DNA of 64,000 nucleotides from Pseudobdellovibrionaceae bacterium (GCA_002722705.1 PBMP01000004.1:11873-75872), one strand, 5' to 3'; positions 1 to 9,130 are shown, counted from the stretch's first letter. Notes: generated by a model from the sequence alone, not told the origin. Numbers and translations: made by a program.

Positions 1-400
1 TGACAGCATCCAGCACGGGTTCTACAAGCGACACCACCTCTCCGACAACTACTGGAACTTTTACAGCAACCGACACATCTTTGTCTTCGGGCTCGGGCTC
101 GGCATCGTTTGATTTTGTCATTAGTTCCACTTTTGACACCTCGGTTTCGAATTCGGACACGAGCACGATGTCTTCCTCTGCAAGTAGTACTGTGTCTACT
201 ACGGTGTTGACCACTGCATCGACTACGGGCAGCTCTACTGCCTCAAGCTCCGCAACTTCAAGTTTGTCGAGCTCAGCTTCCTTGACAGCATCCAGCACGG
301 GTTCTACAAGCGACACCACCTCTCCGACAACTTCTGGAACTTCCACAGCAACTGACACATCTGTGTCTTCGGGCTCGGGCTCGGCATCGTTTGATTTTGA
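1..400. repeat. Tandem 282-bp coding repeat in the mucin-like gene
   Basis: Bases 1-118 recur almost exactly at 283-400, an offset of 282 bp (94 codons, frame preserved). Differences are scattered substitutions, for example actactgg versus acttctgg. The intervening part of the unit is also Ser/Thr-rich. The array probably continues upstream of the window. Confidence 0.85.
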
Positions 401-695
401 CAATACTTCCACTACTGACACCTCGACGAGTCAAACGGCTACTTCCAAAACGTTGACAGTCTTCAACCCGACCGTTACTGAAACTTTAACAACGAGCAGC
501 ACGTCGACCACCACCCTCACAACAACGGTAAACACGGAAAAAGCACCGTCACTTTCAAGTTCCTCTGTACCCGTGAGGACCATCGCGCTAATAGGTGCGG
601 CTGGTGTACTTTTGTCGCTGGGTGCCGTAGCCGTAGCGGTCGTCAACAGGCGCAAAACCAAATTAGGCCCTAATGACAATTCGGCCTTTATTTAA
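3..695 (+). CDS. Mucin-like Ser/Thr-rich type I membrane protein, 5' end cut by window edge
   Basis: The frame is open from the window edge, so the true start lies upstream. The visible 230 residues are almost entirely Ser, Thr, Ala and Gly, as in heavily O-glycosylated stalks. A hydrophobic segment near the C-terminus (IALIGAAGVLLSLGAVAVAVV) is followed by a basic stop-transfer run (NRRKTK) and a short cytoplasmic tail. A 94-codon repeat is present at least twice, each copy ending in a GSGSASFDF block. It is probably a surface or envelope glycoprotein. No enzymatic domain is visible, and the role is inferred from composition and topology only. Confidence 0.75.
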   Translation, partial: TASSTGSTSDTTSPTTTGTFTATDTSLSSGSGSASFDFVISSTFDTSVSNSDTSTMSSSASSTVSTTVLTTASTTGSSTASSSATSSLSSSASLTASSTGSTSDTTSPTTSGTSTATDTSVSSGSGSASFDFDNTSTTDTSTSQTATSKTLTVFNPTVTETLTTSSTSTTTLTTTVNTEKAPSLSSSSVPVRTIALIGAAGVLLSLGAVAVAVVNRRKTKLGPNDNSAFI

Positions 696-718
696 CATAA
701 GGTCTTGAGCGGATAAAC

Positions 719-1036
719 ATGAGCGATTGCAGCGATACATGTCGGTATGGCCAAAATTCGCTGCTGCACATGGCCGCCAAGCTCATCGAAAAAACGGCGC
801 CGTGCGAGTCGTACGCGGCCGCTGTGGTACAATACGCGCCCAGCGAATGCTTTGCTGGCACCACAATACCAGACTATAGCGCGTGTTCTTTTAAGTTAGA
901 CTTTCCCCAGTGTCATTTTCACGCATGGCCCAGTGCAGCCATAGCGTTTGCGGGTGCCTTCGCCTCTTTAGCGGTTCTGCTTCCGACAACGATTGTGTTT
1001 TTCCAGGCCCTCAAACAAACGCAACGCCGGCTGTGA
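719..1036 (+). CDS. Small single-pass membrane protein, unknown
   Basis: A 105-aa protein with an ATG 24 nt after the preceding stop. The N-terminal 70 residues hold six cysteines (for example CSDTC), suggesting a disulfide-bonded ectodomain. One transmembrane helix lies near the C-terminus (IAFAGAFASLAVLLPTTIVFF), followed by a short basic tail (KQTQRRL). The 3' end overlaps the downstream kinase gene by 112 bp in another frame. No family recognised. Confidence 0.6.
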   Translation: MSDCSDTCRYGQNSLLHMAAKLIEKTAPCESYAAAVVQYAPSECFAGTTIPDYSACSFKLDFPQCHFHAWPSAAIAFAGAFASLAVLLPTTIVFFQALKQTQRRL

Positions 1037-2040
1037 TCAATGGTGTTGCCGTTAAGCTTGTCGGCGAAGGCACGTTTGGGACCGTGTACGCCAACACGCG
1101 ACGGGCAGTTGCGTGGAAAATACTGAAGGGCCGCGGGGGTAAATTTTTGCGCGCGGCGTACAAGAAAGAAACCGACGCGGTGCGCGTCTTAGGTCGTGAG
1201 TTAACTGGCGAAAAAACCTCAAAAGAAAGTGCAGCGCAGCTTTGCGCCAAGGTGGCAAATCTGCCGAAGCAACCGTTGTGCACACTGCGACGCGGACCGT
1301 CCGGGTGGCAGTGGGACAATTTGCCGACGCGGACTTCGCTGGCGGTGGTTCAGTTCGAGGATGGGCGACATCAAGCTGCGCCGTTGGAGGTGGACTTGGC
1401 GCTAAACAGAGTTTGCGAATTGTCGAATCATTTTTTGGTGCACGGAGGATGGCCGGAAAATGTGCTCCAAGCAACGGTGACGTGGGCAATCCTTACGTCG
1501 GCCGACGAGCACACCATGTCGTCCCGCGTTATTGAAATGCAGTTTGGAAAGTGTTTTCGCCACTGCGTGGAACAAGCATACGAGCGCCAACCGTTGATGG
1601 AACGATTTGCGACCGTTGGCGCCGACCTGGTGCGATACTTACAACGAATCAACGTGCGGCACGTTGACATGAAGCAAGGAAATTGGATCGTCTTGCCCAA
1701 CGGCACCGCTCACGGCCAACTCAAGCTGGCAGATATCGACGCAGCGCGGTGCAACGACGGTGTGCTAAGCGGCTGCGGCACCTACTCGCCCGTGAATCCC
1801 GACGATTTCTATTACGACGAGTTGCGCACGCACGGTGCCCGCGTACAGAACCTTCTGATGGCTTGGTGCTTTGCGTGCGCTGCGTGCGACCCGGAACACT
1901 TTGATCAGAACTACGCGACCGATTACGCCACTTTGGTTGACTCAAAAGACCGAATATGCAAAGCGCTGCGCTACAATCGTCGCGTGGTAGCACCCCTTTT
2001 GATAGGACTCGTCGATTTTGCCATCGAGTATTGGAAGTAA
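925..2040 (+). CDS. Protein kinase-like protein
   Basis: A 371-aa protein kinase fold. A glycine-rich loop reads GEGTFGTVY, the beta-3 lysine lies in AWKIL, and the catalytic loop reads HVDMKQGN, equivalent to HRDxKxxN with Val for Arg. The metal-binding motif is LADID, with Asp in place of the DFG glycine. Asp, Lys and Asn catalytic positions are kept, so activity is plausible. The first ATG in frame is at 925, inside the upstream gene; the frame extends further only from a GTG. A second, unrelated-looking kinase lies at 33629. The substrate is unknown. Confidence 0.8.
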   Translation: MAQCSHSVCGCLRLFSGSASDNDCVFPGPQTNATPAVINGVAVKLVGEGTFGTVYANTRRAVAWKILKGRGGKFLRAAYKKETDAVRVLGRELTGEKTSKESAAQLCAKVANLPKQPLCTLRRGPSGWQWDNLPTRTSLAVVQFEDGRHQAAPLEVDLALNRVCELSNHFLVHGGWPENVLQATVTWAILTSADEHTMSSRVIEMQFGKCFRHCVEQAYERQPLMERFATVGADLVRYLQRINVRHVDMKQGNWIVLPNGTAHGQLKLADIDAARCNDGVLSGCGTYSPVNPDDFYYDELRTHGARVQNLLMAWCFACAACDPEHFDQNYATDYATLVDSKDRICKALRYNRRVVAPLLIGLVDFAIEYWK

Positions 2041-2050
2041 AGCGAATTGG

Positions 2051-2332
2051 TCACACCGCTTCATGGCGCGTGTAAATCTGCAAGCGCCAGTGCCTAAGAA
2101 GCAAACGCCCCCTTTCGGACATTGCCACATCTTCGGGCAACTTCAGACTAAAATCGGGTACGCCAGCTAATTTTGGAAACTGTTGAAGAATGTGCCACAC
2201 GGCATCATAGCGACCACATGCGGCCGCGACGTGCAGCAAAGTCTGACCGGTCTCGCGATCCCGTACCGTTAAGCAGGAAGAAGGCGGTAACGGCAACCCG
2301 AGCCGTACCGTTGTGAACACCGAATTAAGCAT
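2051..2332 (-). CDS. Short ankyrin-repeat-like protein
   Basis: A 93-aa protein with a typical ankyrin core (TGQTLLHVAAACGRYDAVWHIL), covering about one and a half repeats. It is too short to be a full ankyrin solenoid and may be a remnant or a small adaptor. It lies 6 nt upstream of the end of the 1203-aa PDZ protein on the same strand, and its own end faces the kinase gene. Other ankyrin-like proteins lie at 28016 and 53838. Confidence 0.55.
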   Translation of the reverse strand: MLNSVFTTVRLGLPLPPSSCLTVRDRETGQTLLHVAAACGRYDAVWHILQQFPKLAGVPDFSLKLPEDVAMSERGRLLLRHWRLQIYTRHEAV

Positions 2333-2338
2333 GCGGAC

Positions 2339-5300
2339 TTAAATTGCCAAATCTGTAAATGCGACGTTAAAAGTAATCTGCAAGTTGCCTAAATCTTGGG
2401 TCGTTCCGTAAACGGCAATTAAAAGTTTGTCGCAAATACGTAGGACCTCCTCCTTATTTTCAGTATCAATTGCCTGGTCTAAAACTGAGTGTAACTTATC
2501 TTTTATTAGCTCCGTTGCGTTTTCAGGTTTTTCGTCCCAATAAATATTATTCCACAAGGCAATCAAAACTGCACACAAAGTTGCTGGGTAAAACGTCTTA
2601 ACTTCAGGTGAAATCTGTGCCACCTTTAAGTCGCTGTAGTTTTCCGAAAGAAGAAAATCTGATGCAGCAATCAAAGACTGCGTAGCCTCTTGAACCACAA
2701 TTTGACAAAACTCCTTTTGGTCGGTAATTTGTTCTAAACCTTCTAATACCGACTCAGAACCTTTTCTTACCGACTCAACAAACATTTCCTTTTTGTTAGG
2801 GCTAGCAGTAATTTCTTCATACGTGCTATGAACTAATTTGACGTGATTGCGATAAATAAAATTCATCGGGTTTGCAATTTCAGGACGCAGAAAACGTCGC
2901 GTTGAGGTTGGACGTGCCCCCATGTACTGTGTTCCAAAAAGCGTCGACGCTTTCCCAGCACCATGCCCACTGCCGATCCCGGCACGCGTGCCTCGTTGTT
3001 CTTCGCCTTTTTTAAATAACCTTAACCCTGATCCTTTTGTAAACAAACCAGCGTCATCAACAATTTCAAGCCATTGCGCAACTTTTGCAGCCGCTACCCG
3101 AACTTGATTTAAAAGGTTGATTGTCATACGATAAAAATCAACTGAAATGGTTTGCATTTGGTTTAAGGCAACCTCCATTTTGTCAACATATTCGTCAAAC
3201 GAGTTTTGTTGCGACTTTAATACAAAATTCTCAGCACGTTTAATTGTCAGCGTTCCCTTATTGTTGGACACAATAGCGTCACCTGCGTAGACGCCCAATT
3301 TTTCGCTTTGTGTTGGCTCAACAAAAGAAACAAACACAACTTTTATGCCCTCGTCACGTTGTCCAAACGAAATTGTGTTTTCGGGCAATTCTTCTAATTT
3401 AATCTCTAGCGTCGCATTAGTTGGGGGCATTAGGTCTGTACGAAATCGAGAAAGTAACTGTGCACAGCCTTTTTGCATTGGCGAAAAATTACCGTGTTGC
3501 AATCGCTGAAAGATAAATTTTAATGCATTGGTGGCTTGCTCGTACTCCTGCTTAGGCGTCATTACTGTTTTAAAATTGGAGACAAAACTAGAGAACACCA
3601 CGTCAATAATGTCTTGGTTTGAAACAGCAAGAAGTTTAAGCCCTCCTGTGTCAGGCTTCATCCGTTTTTCGGGAGGCGATCCGTCCTCGTCGCTCGACTC
3701 CTCGTCGGTAGTGCTTTCATCACTTACCGCAAGAACATCATCCAAGGTTTGTAACAAATTCCGTTCGTCTTCGTCTTCGTCGTCGTCGTCTTCGTCGTCG
3801 TCTTCGTCTTCGTCGTCGTCGTCTTCGTCGTCATCACTGTCGACGTATTCGGAGGATTTATACTTTGTCCGTTTTGGCCCTTTTTGTTTCTTGGGCAAAG
3901 CGCCAGCCTCAGGCATCACCGTTGTTTCCTCATCTTCCTTTGTTTCTTCCTCATTTTCCGGATAGGCCAAAGGATTCAGGCCCGTAGAAGCAATAATTTC
4001 TCGTCGTAAAGTTTCGTAGCTCTTATCTTCTAGAACCCTTTCCCGAAAAATTGCTAATGAGTTTTGCATTTCTTGTTTTTTTGGTTGACTTTTCAGCTGC
4101 GACCTTGAACCAACGGCAACGGGGGAAATTGGTTTATTCATTTTGACTGCCTCTTTTAACCGATGGAAAAACCGCGCGCCCGCATTAGGACTTTTTCCTT
4201 TAGGAACGCCTAAATCGTATCTTTGTTTTGCAACACGGGTTAACTTTTGCACCAGCAATCGGGCCGATCGGGTACTGGGCGTCTCTTCTTTGGCTTTGGC
4301 TTTGGCTTGTAAATCTTTCCAGGGGAGAAAATTTTCCGCTGTCAATCCTGTGGTATAATTCAAAATGTCAGTTACCATTTGATTGTATATGTTCCCAGGT
4401 AATATCGATGGCCCTCTCGACGACTTTTTAACTGGTGGTTGCTGGCTTGGGGGTGGACGGCGCCTTTTTGTGCCTGAAACCCGATTAGAGATCAGAGGCA
4501 TTTTCAGTATGTCATCAAGCTCTTTTTTTACTATGGCTGTTTGCAGTATCGTGGTGACCTTTGATTTTGTTATTACTGCAATTGCCTTGTCTATCATTTC
4601 ATCAATTTGTGTTTTTTGTATTGGGTCAACGCCTAAGTCATCATAAAAATCTTTTACGGACAATAAGAATTGTGTGGCATTTAACTGCCGATAAGCCTCA
4701 ACGGAACCCGCTTCGCTGATTGCGCGGTCTTTTGCAGTAATAAAAAGCATTGCATATTTCTTCTCCGCATCGGTGCCATTAACGGGAAAATTTTTGACGT
4801 CATCATTACTGTCGGCTGCCGGGGTTGCTGCCGCAGCTGCTGCCGCAGCTGCTGCCGCAGCTGCTGCTTCCGTGCCGCCAGCGGCCGTTTTTGCAAGCGT
4901 TAAGGTCGGAAATTCATTTCCTTGGCCAACGCTTAGAACTTGTCTAACCTCAGGTTTTGACATGTCCGAGGTCTTCTTGCCATCGATGGCAACTATTTTG
5001 TCGCCTATTGTAAATTTTTTACTTTTTTCAGCGTTGCCCCCGGATTTAAGCGCGACCACGACGTATCCCTCTTGACTCTTGCGATAAGTAAATCCAAATG
5101 GCCTTCTTATGATGACATCAATTTCAGATACTTCAGCGTCACTATCTTCGTCTTCCATGTTTTCCGTCGGCGCAGCTGCTGCCGTAGCTGCTGCCTCATC
5201 ATCTGTAACCGGAAGATCGGGGTCAGTATCTTCGTTCGAATAATCCGGAGACATATCATCTTCGTCTTCGGAACTTGCTGCCTCAGCTGCTGCCGCAGCT

Positions 5301-5950
5301 GATGCTTTCTCTTTTAAAGCTTGCAATTGAGAGTTTTCCGTCGCCGCAGGTGCTGCTTCCGTGCCGCCAGCGTCACTACTATCTTCGTCTTCGTCAGAGT
5401 CTTTATTATCTTCGTCATCGCTCGACTCCATTAACACAACCGACGAAGTATTTATTCTTTCCGCAGCTGCTGCTTCAGGTGCTGCCGCAGCTGCTGCCGC
5501 AGCTGCTGCCGCAGCTGCTGCCGCAGCTAATGCTTTCTTCTTTCTTGCAGCTGCTCTTTTTTGAAGTTTTTTACGAATCTCCGCTTCTCTTCGTTGACGG
5601 TTTTCTCTCATTTGCTTTAAGGCGGCTAAAGTTTGAGCAGCGTTTAGGAACTGTTTGACTTCTTCGGGTTTGACAAACCGAATCGTAAACTTCTCGCCAT
5701 TTGAGCGTAACGTTACATTATTAAAGCTAAAAGTTTGTTTTGGATTAAATTTCTTAAATTTTTGTGTGTTTTTAAAAATTTTATCAAGGAATGGTTTTTG
5801 TTTTACCGATTTTTTTATTTCTTCCGAAACAGGCTTAAACTTTTGACTGCCGTCTGCCTGTTCTATCGTTTGAAATATTCGTACGGTAAACGTAAAGTTT
5901 CCGTAAGAAAGGGTAGAAGTTGGAATTTCATCCTTTTGATCAACACTCAT
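2339..5950 (-). CDS. Large PDZ-domain protein with polyalanine and acidic tracts
   Basis: A 1203-aa protein starting at the ATG at 5950; a longer frame begins only at a TTG. A CTATAGC element lies about 41 nt upstream. In order it shows a basic N-terminal region with Arg/Lys/Glu coiled coil, long polyalanine runs alternating with acidic Ser/Asp/Glu segments, and a PDZ-like region (GFTYRK...GDKIVAIDGK). Next come another polyalanine run, a helical region, an NLS-like KRRRPPP stretch and a long Asp/Glu tract. A second PDZ-like region (GVYAGDAIVSNNKG) and a C-terminal helical domain follow. The gene is clearly more A+T-rich than its neighbours. Its last residues, AFTDLAI, resemble the ends of the proteins at 47514 and 48397. 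It is perhaps a scaffold or tegument-like protein; function unknown. Confidence 0.75.
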   Translation of the reverse strand: MSVDQKDEIPTSTLSYGNFTFTVRIFQTIEQADGSQKFKPVSEEIKKSVKQKPFLDKIFKNTQKFKKFNPKQTFSFNNVTLRSNGEKFTIRFVKPEEVKQFLNAAQTLAALKQMRENRQRREAEIRKKLQKRAAARKKKALAAAAAAAAAAAAAAAAPEAAAAERINTSSVVLMESSDDEDNKDSDEDEDSSDAGGTEAAPAATENSQLQALKEKASAAAAAEAASSEDEDDMSPDYSNEDTDPDLPVTDDEAAATAAAAPTENMEDEDSDAEVSEIDVIIRRPFGFTYRKSQEGYVVVALKSGGNAEKSKKFTIGDKIVAIDGKKTSDMSKPEVRQVLSVGQGNEFPTLTLAKTAAGGTEAAAAAAAAAAAAAATPAADSNDDVKNFPVNGTDAEKKYAMLFITAKDRAISEAGSVEAYRQLNATQFLLSVKDFYDDLGVDPIQKTQIDEMIDKAIAVITKSKVTTILQTAIVKKELDDILKMPLISNRVSGTKRRRPPPSQQPPVKKSSRGPSILPGNIYNQMVTDILNYTTGLTAENFLPWKDLQAKAKAKEETPSTRSARLLVQKLTRVAKQRYDLGVPKGKSPNAGARFFHRLKEAVKMNKPISPVAVGSRSQLKSQPKKQEMQNSLAIFRERVLEDKSYETLRREIIASTGLNPLAYPENEEETKEDEETTVMPEAGALPKKQKGPKRTKYKSSEYVDSDDDEDDDDEDEDDDEDDDDEDEDERNLLQTLDDVLAVSDESTTDEESSDEDGSPPEKRMKPDTGGLKLLAVSNQDIIDVVFSSFVSNFKTVMTPKQEYEQATNALKFIFQRLQHGNFSPMQKGCAQLLSRFRTDLMPPTNATLEIKLEELPENTISFGQRDEGIKVVFVSFVEPTQSEKLGVYAGDAIVSNNKGTLTIKRAENFVLKSQQNSFDEYVDKMEVALNQMQTISVDFYRMTINLLNQVRVAAAKVAQWLEIVDDAGLFTKGSGLRLFKKGEEQRGTRAGIGSGHGAGKASTLFGTQYMGARPTSTRRFLRPEIANPMNFIYRNHVKLVHSTYEEITASPNKKEMFVESVRKGSESVLEGLEQITDQKEFCQIVVQEATQSLIAASDFLLSENYSDLKVAQISPEVKTFYPATLCAVLIALWNNIYWDEKPENATELIKDKLHSVLDQAIDTENKEEVLRICDKLLIAVYGTTQDLGNLQITFNVAFTDLAI

Positions 5951-6008
5951 GCGGGTAAAGTGTCGTTTATTTGCTTGTAGCAGTCTCCTTGCTATAGGCA
6001 AATACAAT

Positions 6009-6542
6009 TTACTTCAAATGTCGCGTGCAAAACCGATGCCATGCCAAGCTGCACCGCTGATCAAAGTCGGGTCCTGGGCTAGCCCAGACGCACCCACCGT
6101 GTGTTGTAATTTGACGTTTTGACCACAATGCGGCAACATGATTCGGCGCATTGTTATTTAGAGTGACCAATTTTAGCAGTGACGTGCCCGGGTGTCGCAA
6201 AATAAACGTTTTAAACGCTTCTATTGTCGTAGCCTGCTGCGCCAAAACTTTGCCACGGCGTATTGTAATACGCAACCTATCCTTGGCAATGCGAATAAAA
6301 ACACGTTGTTGCAGACTCAGTGTTTTAAGGTCTAATCCTGCGGGACATTTTTTAATTGCTTTCATTACGGTGTGTTCAGTTCGCAAGACAACGCCAGACC
6401 GATTACACAGCGCCAACAAGCGCAGCTCGCGCCACGAAAACTTTTGGTTGCTGTTTGAAGCCACGGCTACAACGTTTGCTTTGCTCAGCCTCCCACGCGC
6501 CAGCAGTTGCCGCACAACAGCGGCAGTGCCCTCTGACACCAT
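6009..6542 (-). CDS. Unknown basic protein
   Basis: A 177-aa Lys/Arg-rich protein starting at the ATG at 6542, which shares a CATG with the divergent start at 6541. The N-terminal half (AAVVRQLLARGRL, FSWRELRLLALCNRSG) looks helical and could be a winged-helix fold, but no motif is decisive. Cysteines are few. The gene ends 58 bp before the PDZ gene start. Its promoter must lie inside the forward gene. No function assigned. Confidence 0.55.
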   Translation of the reverse strand: MVSEGTAAVVRQLLARGRLSKANVVAVASNSNQKFSWRELRLLALCNRSGVVLRTEHTVMKAIKKCPAGLDLKTLSLQQRVFIRIAKDRLRITIRRGKVLAQQATTIEAFKTFILRHPGTSLLKLVTLNNNAPNHVAALWSKRQITTHGGCVWASPGPDFDQRCSLAWHRFCTRHLK

Positions 6543-6831
6543 GGCCACGCTCTTGCAGGCCAAATTGATTGAGGACTTTTATCGACTAGATCCAAGCGAT
6601 GGAATGGCAGTGCGAATTTGGTTGCACCAATTACCGTTAGTCATGATGTCCAGCACGGCGTTGAATCCATTTATCATCTGGCTTGGCCAAGAAACCGACA
6701 CAGTTCGAGTGATGGCCGCAAGCCGGGCTGAATTTGTGTTGGCCCTAAGTTTTTGTGCCGATGTTGATCGCCTTTGTGCAACACATCGCGCCGCGATGGA
6801 TGCGGCGGGACAAACCAATTGCGGTGTTTAA
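6541..6831 (+). CDS. Small unknown protein
   Basis: A 96-aa protein from the ATG at 6541, overlapping the start codon of the divergent gene. It is mostly helical with hydrophobic stretches (PLVMMSSTALNPFIIWL), but no clear transmembrane helix. Its TAA (6829-6831) overlaps the TAA of the convergent nuclease gene within a TTAA. The frame extends upstream antisense to the 6009 gene but lacks coding character there. Function unknown. Confidence 0.5.
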   Translation: MATLLQAKLIEDFYRLDPSDGMAVRIWLHQLPLVMMSSTALNPFIIWLGQETDTVRVMAASRAEFVLALSFCADVDRLCATHRAAMDAAGQTNCGV

Positions 6832-8135
6832 TCCAAAACCTGAGTAATGTACCGCACCTTGGCAGCAAGGTTGCCTCCCCCTCGCAATTTTTTTGCCAAA
6901 GCAGGAAGCGAGCCCTTGTATGCATTTCCGGATTCGTCCGATACGCTGCACTGCGAAAACAAGATTGCGTCAGCAAGTATATTTTTGGTTTCTTGCGATT
7001 GGAACGAAGGAATCGGAGCCCCAGTGTACATTCGTACCGTTTGCCCATCCGCCACGTCGAGACCTATTTGACTACACACCAGGACCGGCACGATTGTAAC
7101 GGGTCGGGTGACACAAAACGATGTTGCCAGTGCTTGCAGCGCGCACTGCCTCAGCTGTTCGCGCAGTACGCCGTTTCCGCGCTCAGCGGACGAATACTGA
7201 GTTTTTATTTCGATTGCGAAGACCTTGGCATTGACCGAATCGTACAGAAGCAGATCCGGCACGGCCCCAAACGGACGAGCGTCCGCGGCTGAATTGGTTT
7301 TACCGGCGCGCAGAAATGGAATTGGCACCGATGCTGGTGAAAGCGAACCCCATACTTTGATGCCGGCCAAACGGCGTGGGCACAGTTTTAAAATGCACTT
7401 GAGAACCGCGTCGCAGTGATGGCGGGCGACGGGAATCAAGGAGGTTTGTTTCCACGCTTCTTGTAGGGCGGCCAACTGGCGCGGGAACTTTGAACGTAGG
7501 CGCCCGCGTTCCGTTTTGCCAAGGGTTTGCTCCCCCGTTGTTGTTTGAAATAATGCCCACGGCACAAGCGTGTGCGAGAACACACCCAGGGTGGAAGCGA
7601 TTGACAGCGACTGTATCGAAAGATCGTTCACGTCTCTCATGACGTGGTGTAGATTCGCTACTTTAACCGAAGTTGGCACACCCAAATCCGTAAATGACTT
7701 GAACGCGTTTCCGTGGCGAGTTTTTAATTTGCTGTTAAACGGCACAGAGACATGCACAACATCGTTCAAGTCGAAGTTAGCCAGCGTAGTCAGAACAGGG
7801 TTGCGCAGCTTGGCGACGTCAAATCCGAAAAAATCAAGTTGGCGCTTCGGCCATCCATCCGAGTCAATTAAGCCTTTACTTTTGAGATCGCGAAACTTTA
7901 TTTTTGGGATGGCAGTCTGCGGCGCCAATCGCAGCGGTGCAGTGCACGACCGCGTCACCTGAATTTCGACATCCTCTGCCTGGCCAACATTTTGTGCCAA
8001 TGGTTGTTCGGTCGGCGGATTCCAAAAATTGTCCCATTCCAAGTCGGCGGCACCGATTGGCCGCGCGGCTATCACGCGATTAAGGCCCTTCGAATCCACG
8101 ATTGTGGACAAATCAAAATCGTACAAGCGAGCCAT
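6828..8135 (-). CDS. PD-(D/E)XK nuclease-like protein
   Basis: A 435-aa protein. The C-terminal third holds the nuclease core: GAVPDLLLYD followed by KVFAIEIKTQ gives the Asp...Glu-x-Lys triad. A helix with REQLRQCALQA follows, placed like the helix after the core of lambda-exonuclease/YqaJ-type enzymes. Herpesvirus alkaline nuclease (UL12) has the same core, so a role in processing replicated DNA is reasonable. The N-terminal 250 residues are not recognised. The start is the ATG at 8135 (MARLYDFDL), about 41 nt from a TATA element shared with the forward gene. Confidence 0.7.
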   Translation of the reverse strand: MARLYDFDLSTIVDSKGLNRVIAARPIGAADLEWDNFWNPPTEQPLAQNVGQAEDVEIQVTRSCTAPLRLAPQTAIPKIKFRDLKSKGLIDSDGWPKRQLDFFGFDVAKLRNPVLTTLANFDLNDVVHVSVPFNSKLKTRHGNAFKSFTDLGVPTSVKVANLHHVMRDVNDLSIQSLSIASTLGVFSHTLVPWALFQTTTGEQTLGKTERGRLRSKFPRQLAALQEAWKQTSLIPVARHHCDAVLKCILKLCPRRLAGIKVWGSLSPASVPIPFLRAGKTNSAADARPFGAVPDLLLYDSVNAKVFAIEIKTQYSSAERGNGVLREQLRQCALQALATSFCVTRPVTIVPVLVCSQIGLDVADGQTVRMYTGAPIPSFQSQETKNILADAILFSQCSVSDESGNAYKGSLPALAKKLRGGGNLAAKVRYITQVLD

Positions 8136-8175
8136 TTTCTTTTCTTTGCCTGTTTGCGGTGCAACGCGCAAGTCT

Positions 8176-8185
8176 TATATACGGG
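8176..8185. promoter_or_regulatory. TATA-like element shared by divergent genes
   Basis: TTATATACGG lies between the nuclease ATG (8135, minus strand) and the ATG at 8209 (plus strand), about 41 and 33 nt from each. This matches the spacing of other TATA-like elements in the window. Confidence 0.5.
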
Positions 8186-8208
8186 TACTTACAGCGCTTG
8201 AAACGCCC

Positions 8209-8292
8209 ATGGAGGGACCTCTTGTAGCGATTATTTTTATTGTCGCCGCATGGACGTACACACGGCTGCTTCGCCACGTTCATGGTTCTTAG
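8209..8292 (+). other. Short ORF, probable frame-disrupted 5' part of the membrane protein at 8282
   Basis: A 27-aa frame with a strong hydrophobic start (MEGPLVAIIFIVAAWTYTR) begins 33 nt after a TATA element and stops at 8292. A second frame (8250-8387) carries SWFLDPDAAILVSQALTLMWG, also membrane-like, and the main frame takes over near 8350. Read in order, the three frames make one coherent multi-pass protein, each step being a -1 shift. They could be sequencing deletions, real decay or recoding. Confidence 0.45.
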
Positions 8293-8842
8293 ATCCCGAT
8301 GCAGCCATTCTGGTGTCTCAAGCGCTCACGTTGATGTGGGGCCTCACGACGTTGCGATTCAAGGATCTGTACTCGCGACAATCGTAGCAGCCTGTTCCAG
8401 CAACCCCTATGTATCGCTAATTGCACCTCCGCTGCTTTTGGCGCTGATTCGAACAGTGGGCGTTTACGCGGCCGCATGTGTTGCAATTGGGTCTGCATTG
8501 GTGGTGCTGCACTTTGCCGTGCCTCCCACGCCGATTGCAATGGTAGCTGGTGTAATGGCTGGGGTGGCAATTACGCCCCAACTTGCAGCGTGCGTTGTTG
8601 TGTGGGCGGTTGCCGCCGCGACTGGAACAATGGCACTGCATTTTTGGGGGTTTTCACCAGTCTTGTCGGCCGCCATAGCGGCAACTGGAGCTGTCCTGCC
8701 AGCGCTGCCGTTTTACATCTGGCAGCCAATTAAAAAAGACGATTACCCGAACTACAACCGTGTGCGCGACAATGTCCCCAGTAATGATAAGGTTGCAATT
8801 TCGATTGTAATACCTCCAGGTAGCAATGATCTCTACTTATAA
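8282..8842 (+). CDS. Multi-pass membrane protein
   Basis: A 186-aa frame from the first in-frame ATG (8282). From about residue 30 on it contains roughly five or six hydrophobic helices rich in Ala, Val and Gly, then a polar tail (KKDDYPNYNRVRDN). The N-terminal 25 residues (RSRCSHSGVSS) look non-coding, and better coding potential lies in the frames described for 8209-8387. An AATAAA follows at once (8843-8848). No family recognised; similar hydrophobic proteins occur at 13524, 14955, 24031 and 51318. Confidence 0.6.
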   Translation: MVLRSRCSHSGVSSAHVDVGPHDVAIQGSVLATIVAACSSNPYVSLIAPPLLLALIRTVGVYAAACVAIGSALVVLHFAVPPTPIAMVAGVMAGVAITPQLAACVVVWAVAAATGTMALHFWGFSPVLSAAIAATGAVLPALPFYIWQPIKKDDYPNYNRVRDNVPSNDKVAISIVIPPGSNDLYL

Positions 8843-8884
8843 AATAAAGCAAGGGCCACCAAGACTACCACAAAAACCACCGCA

Positions 8885-9130
8885 TCAATACTCTGTGCTT
8901 CGCGCTCGTCCATTATGCGCCGTGGGGTGCATTGTCGATTGCCTCAAATAGTGCGAATCTTCGCGGACGTATTCTTGTAGTTCCAAAAGAGATGTCCCCA
9001 TTTCATTTCCGGTCGCCGTCGTGGCGCGGCTGTGATCTTTCGCACTGATTAGTGCCCAGGACAGAAAAACGAGTGCCAGCACTGTCATTAATGCCAACGC
9101 GATGGCTAGATACGTTTCGCCTTGGCACAT
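8885..9130 (-). CDS. Small single-pass membrane protein
   Basis: An 81-aa protein with a helix right after the N-terminus (YLAIALALMTVLALVFLSWALI), then a polar tail of about 50 residues with Glu/Arg-rich helix (LLELQEYVREDSHYL). The N-terminus is short, so it may be an uncleaved signal anchor. The start ATG lies within the last 25 bp of the upstream membrane protein gene on the same strand. Confidence 0.6.
   Translation of the reverse strand: MCQGETYLAIALALMTVLALVFLSWALISAKDHSRATTATGNEMGTSLLELQEYVREDSHYLRQSTMHPTAHNGRARSTEY

Noticed and set aside
3528-3965. Serine-rich forward ORF
   Set aside because: It is the antisense of the long Asp/Glu tract (GAT/GAA repeats) in the 2339 gene, not a real gene.
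5361-5564. Polyalanine forward ORF
   Set aside because: Antisense of the GCA/GCT alanine runs in the same gene; GCTGC-type repeats read as Ala on both strands.
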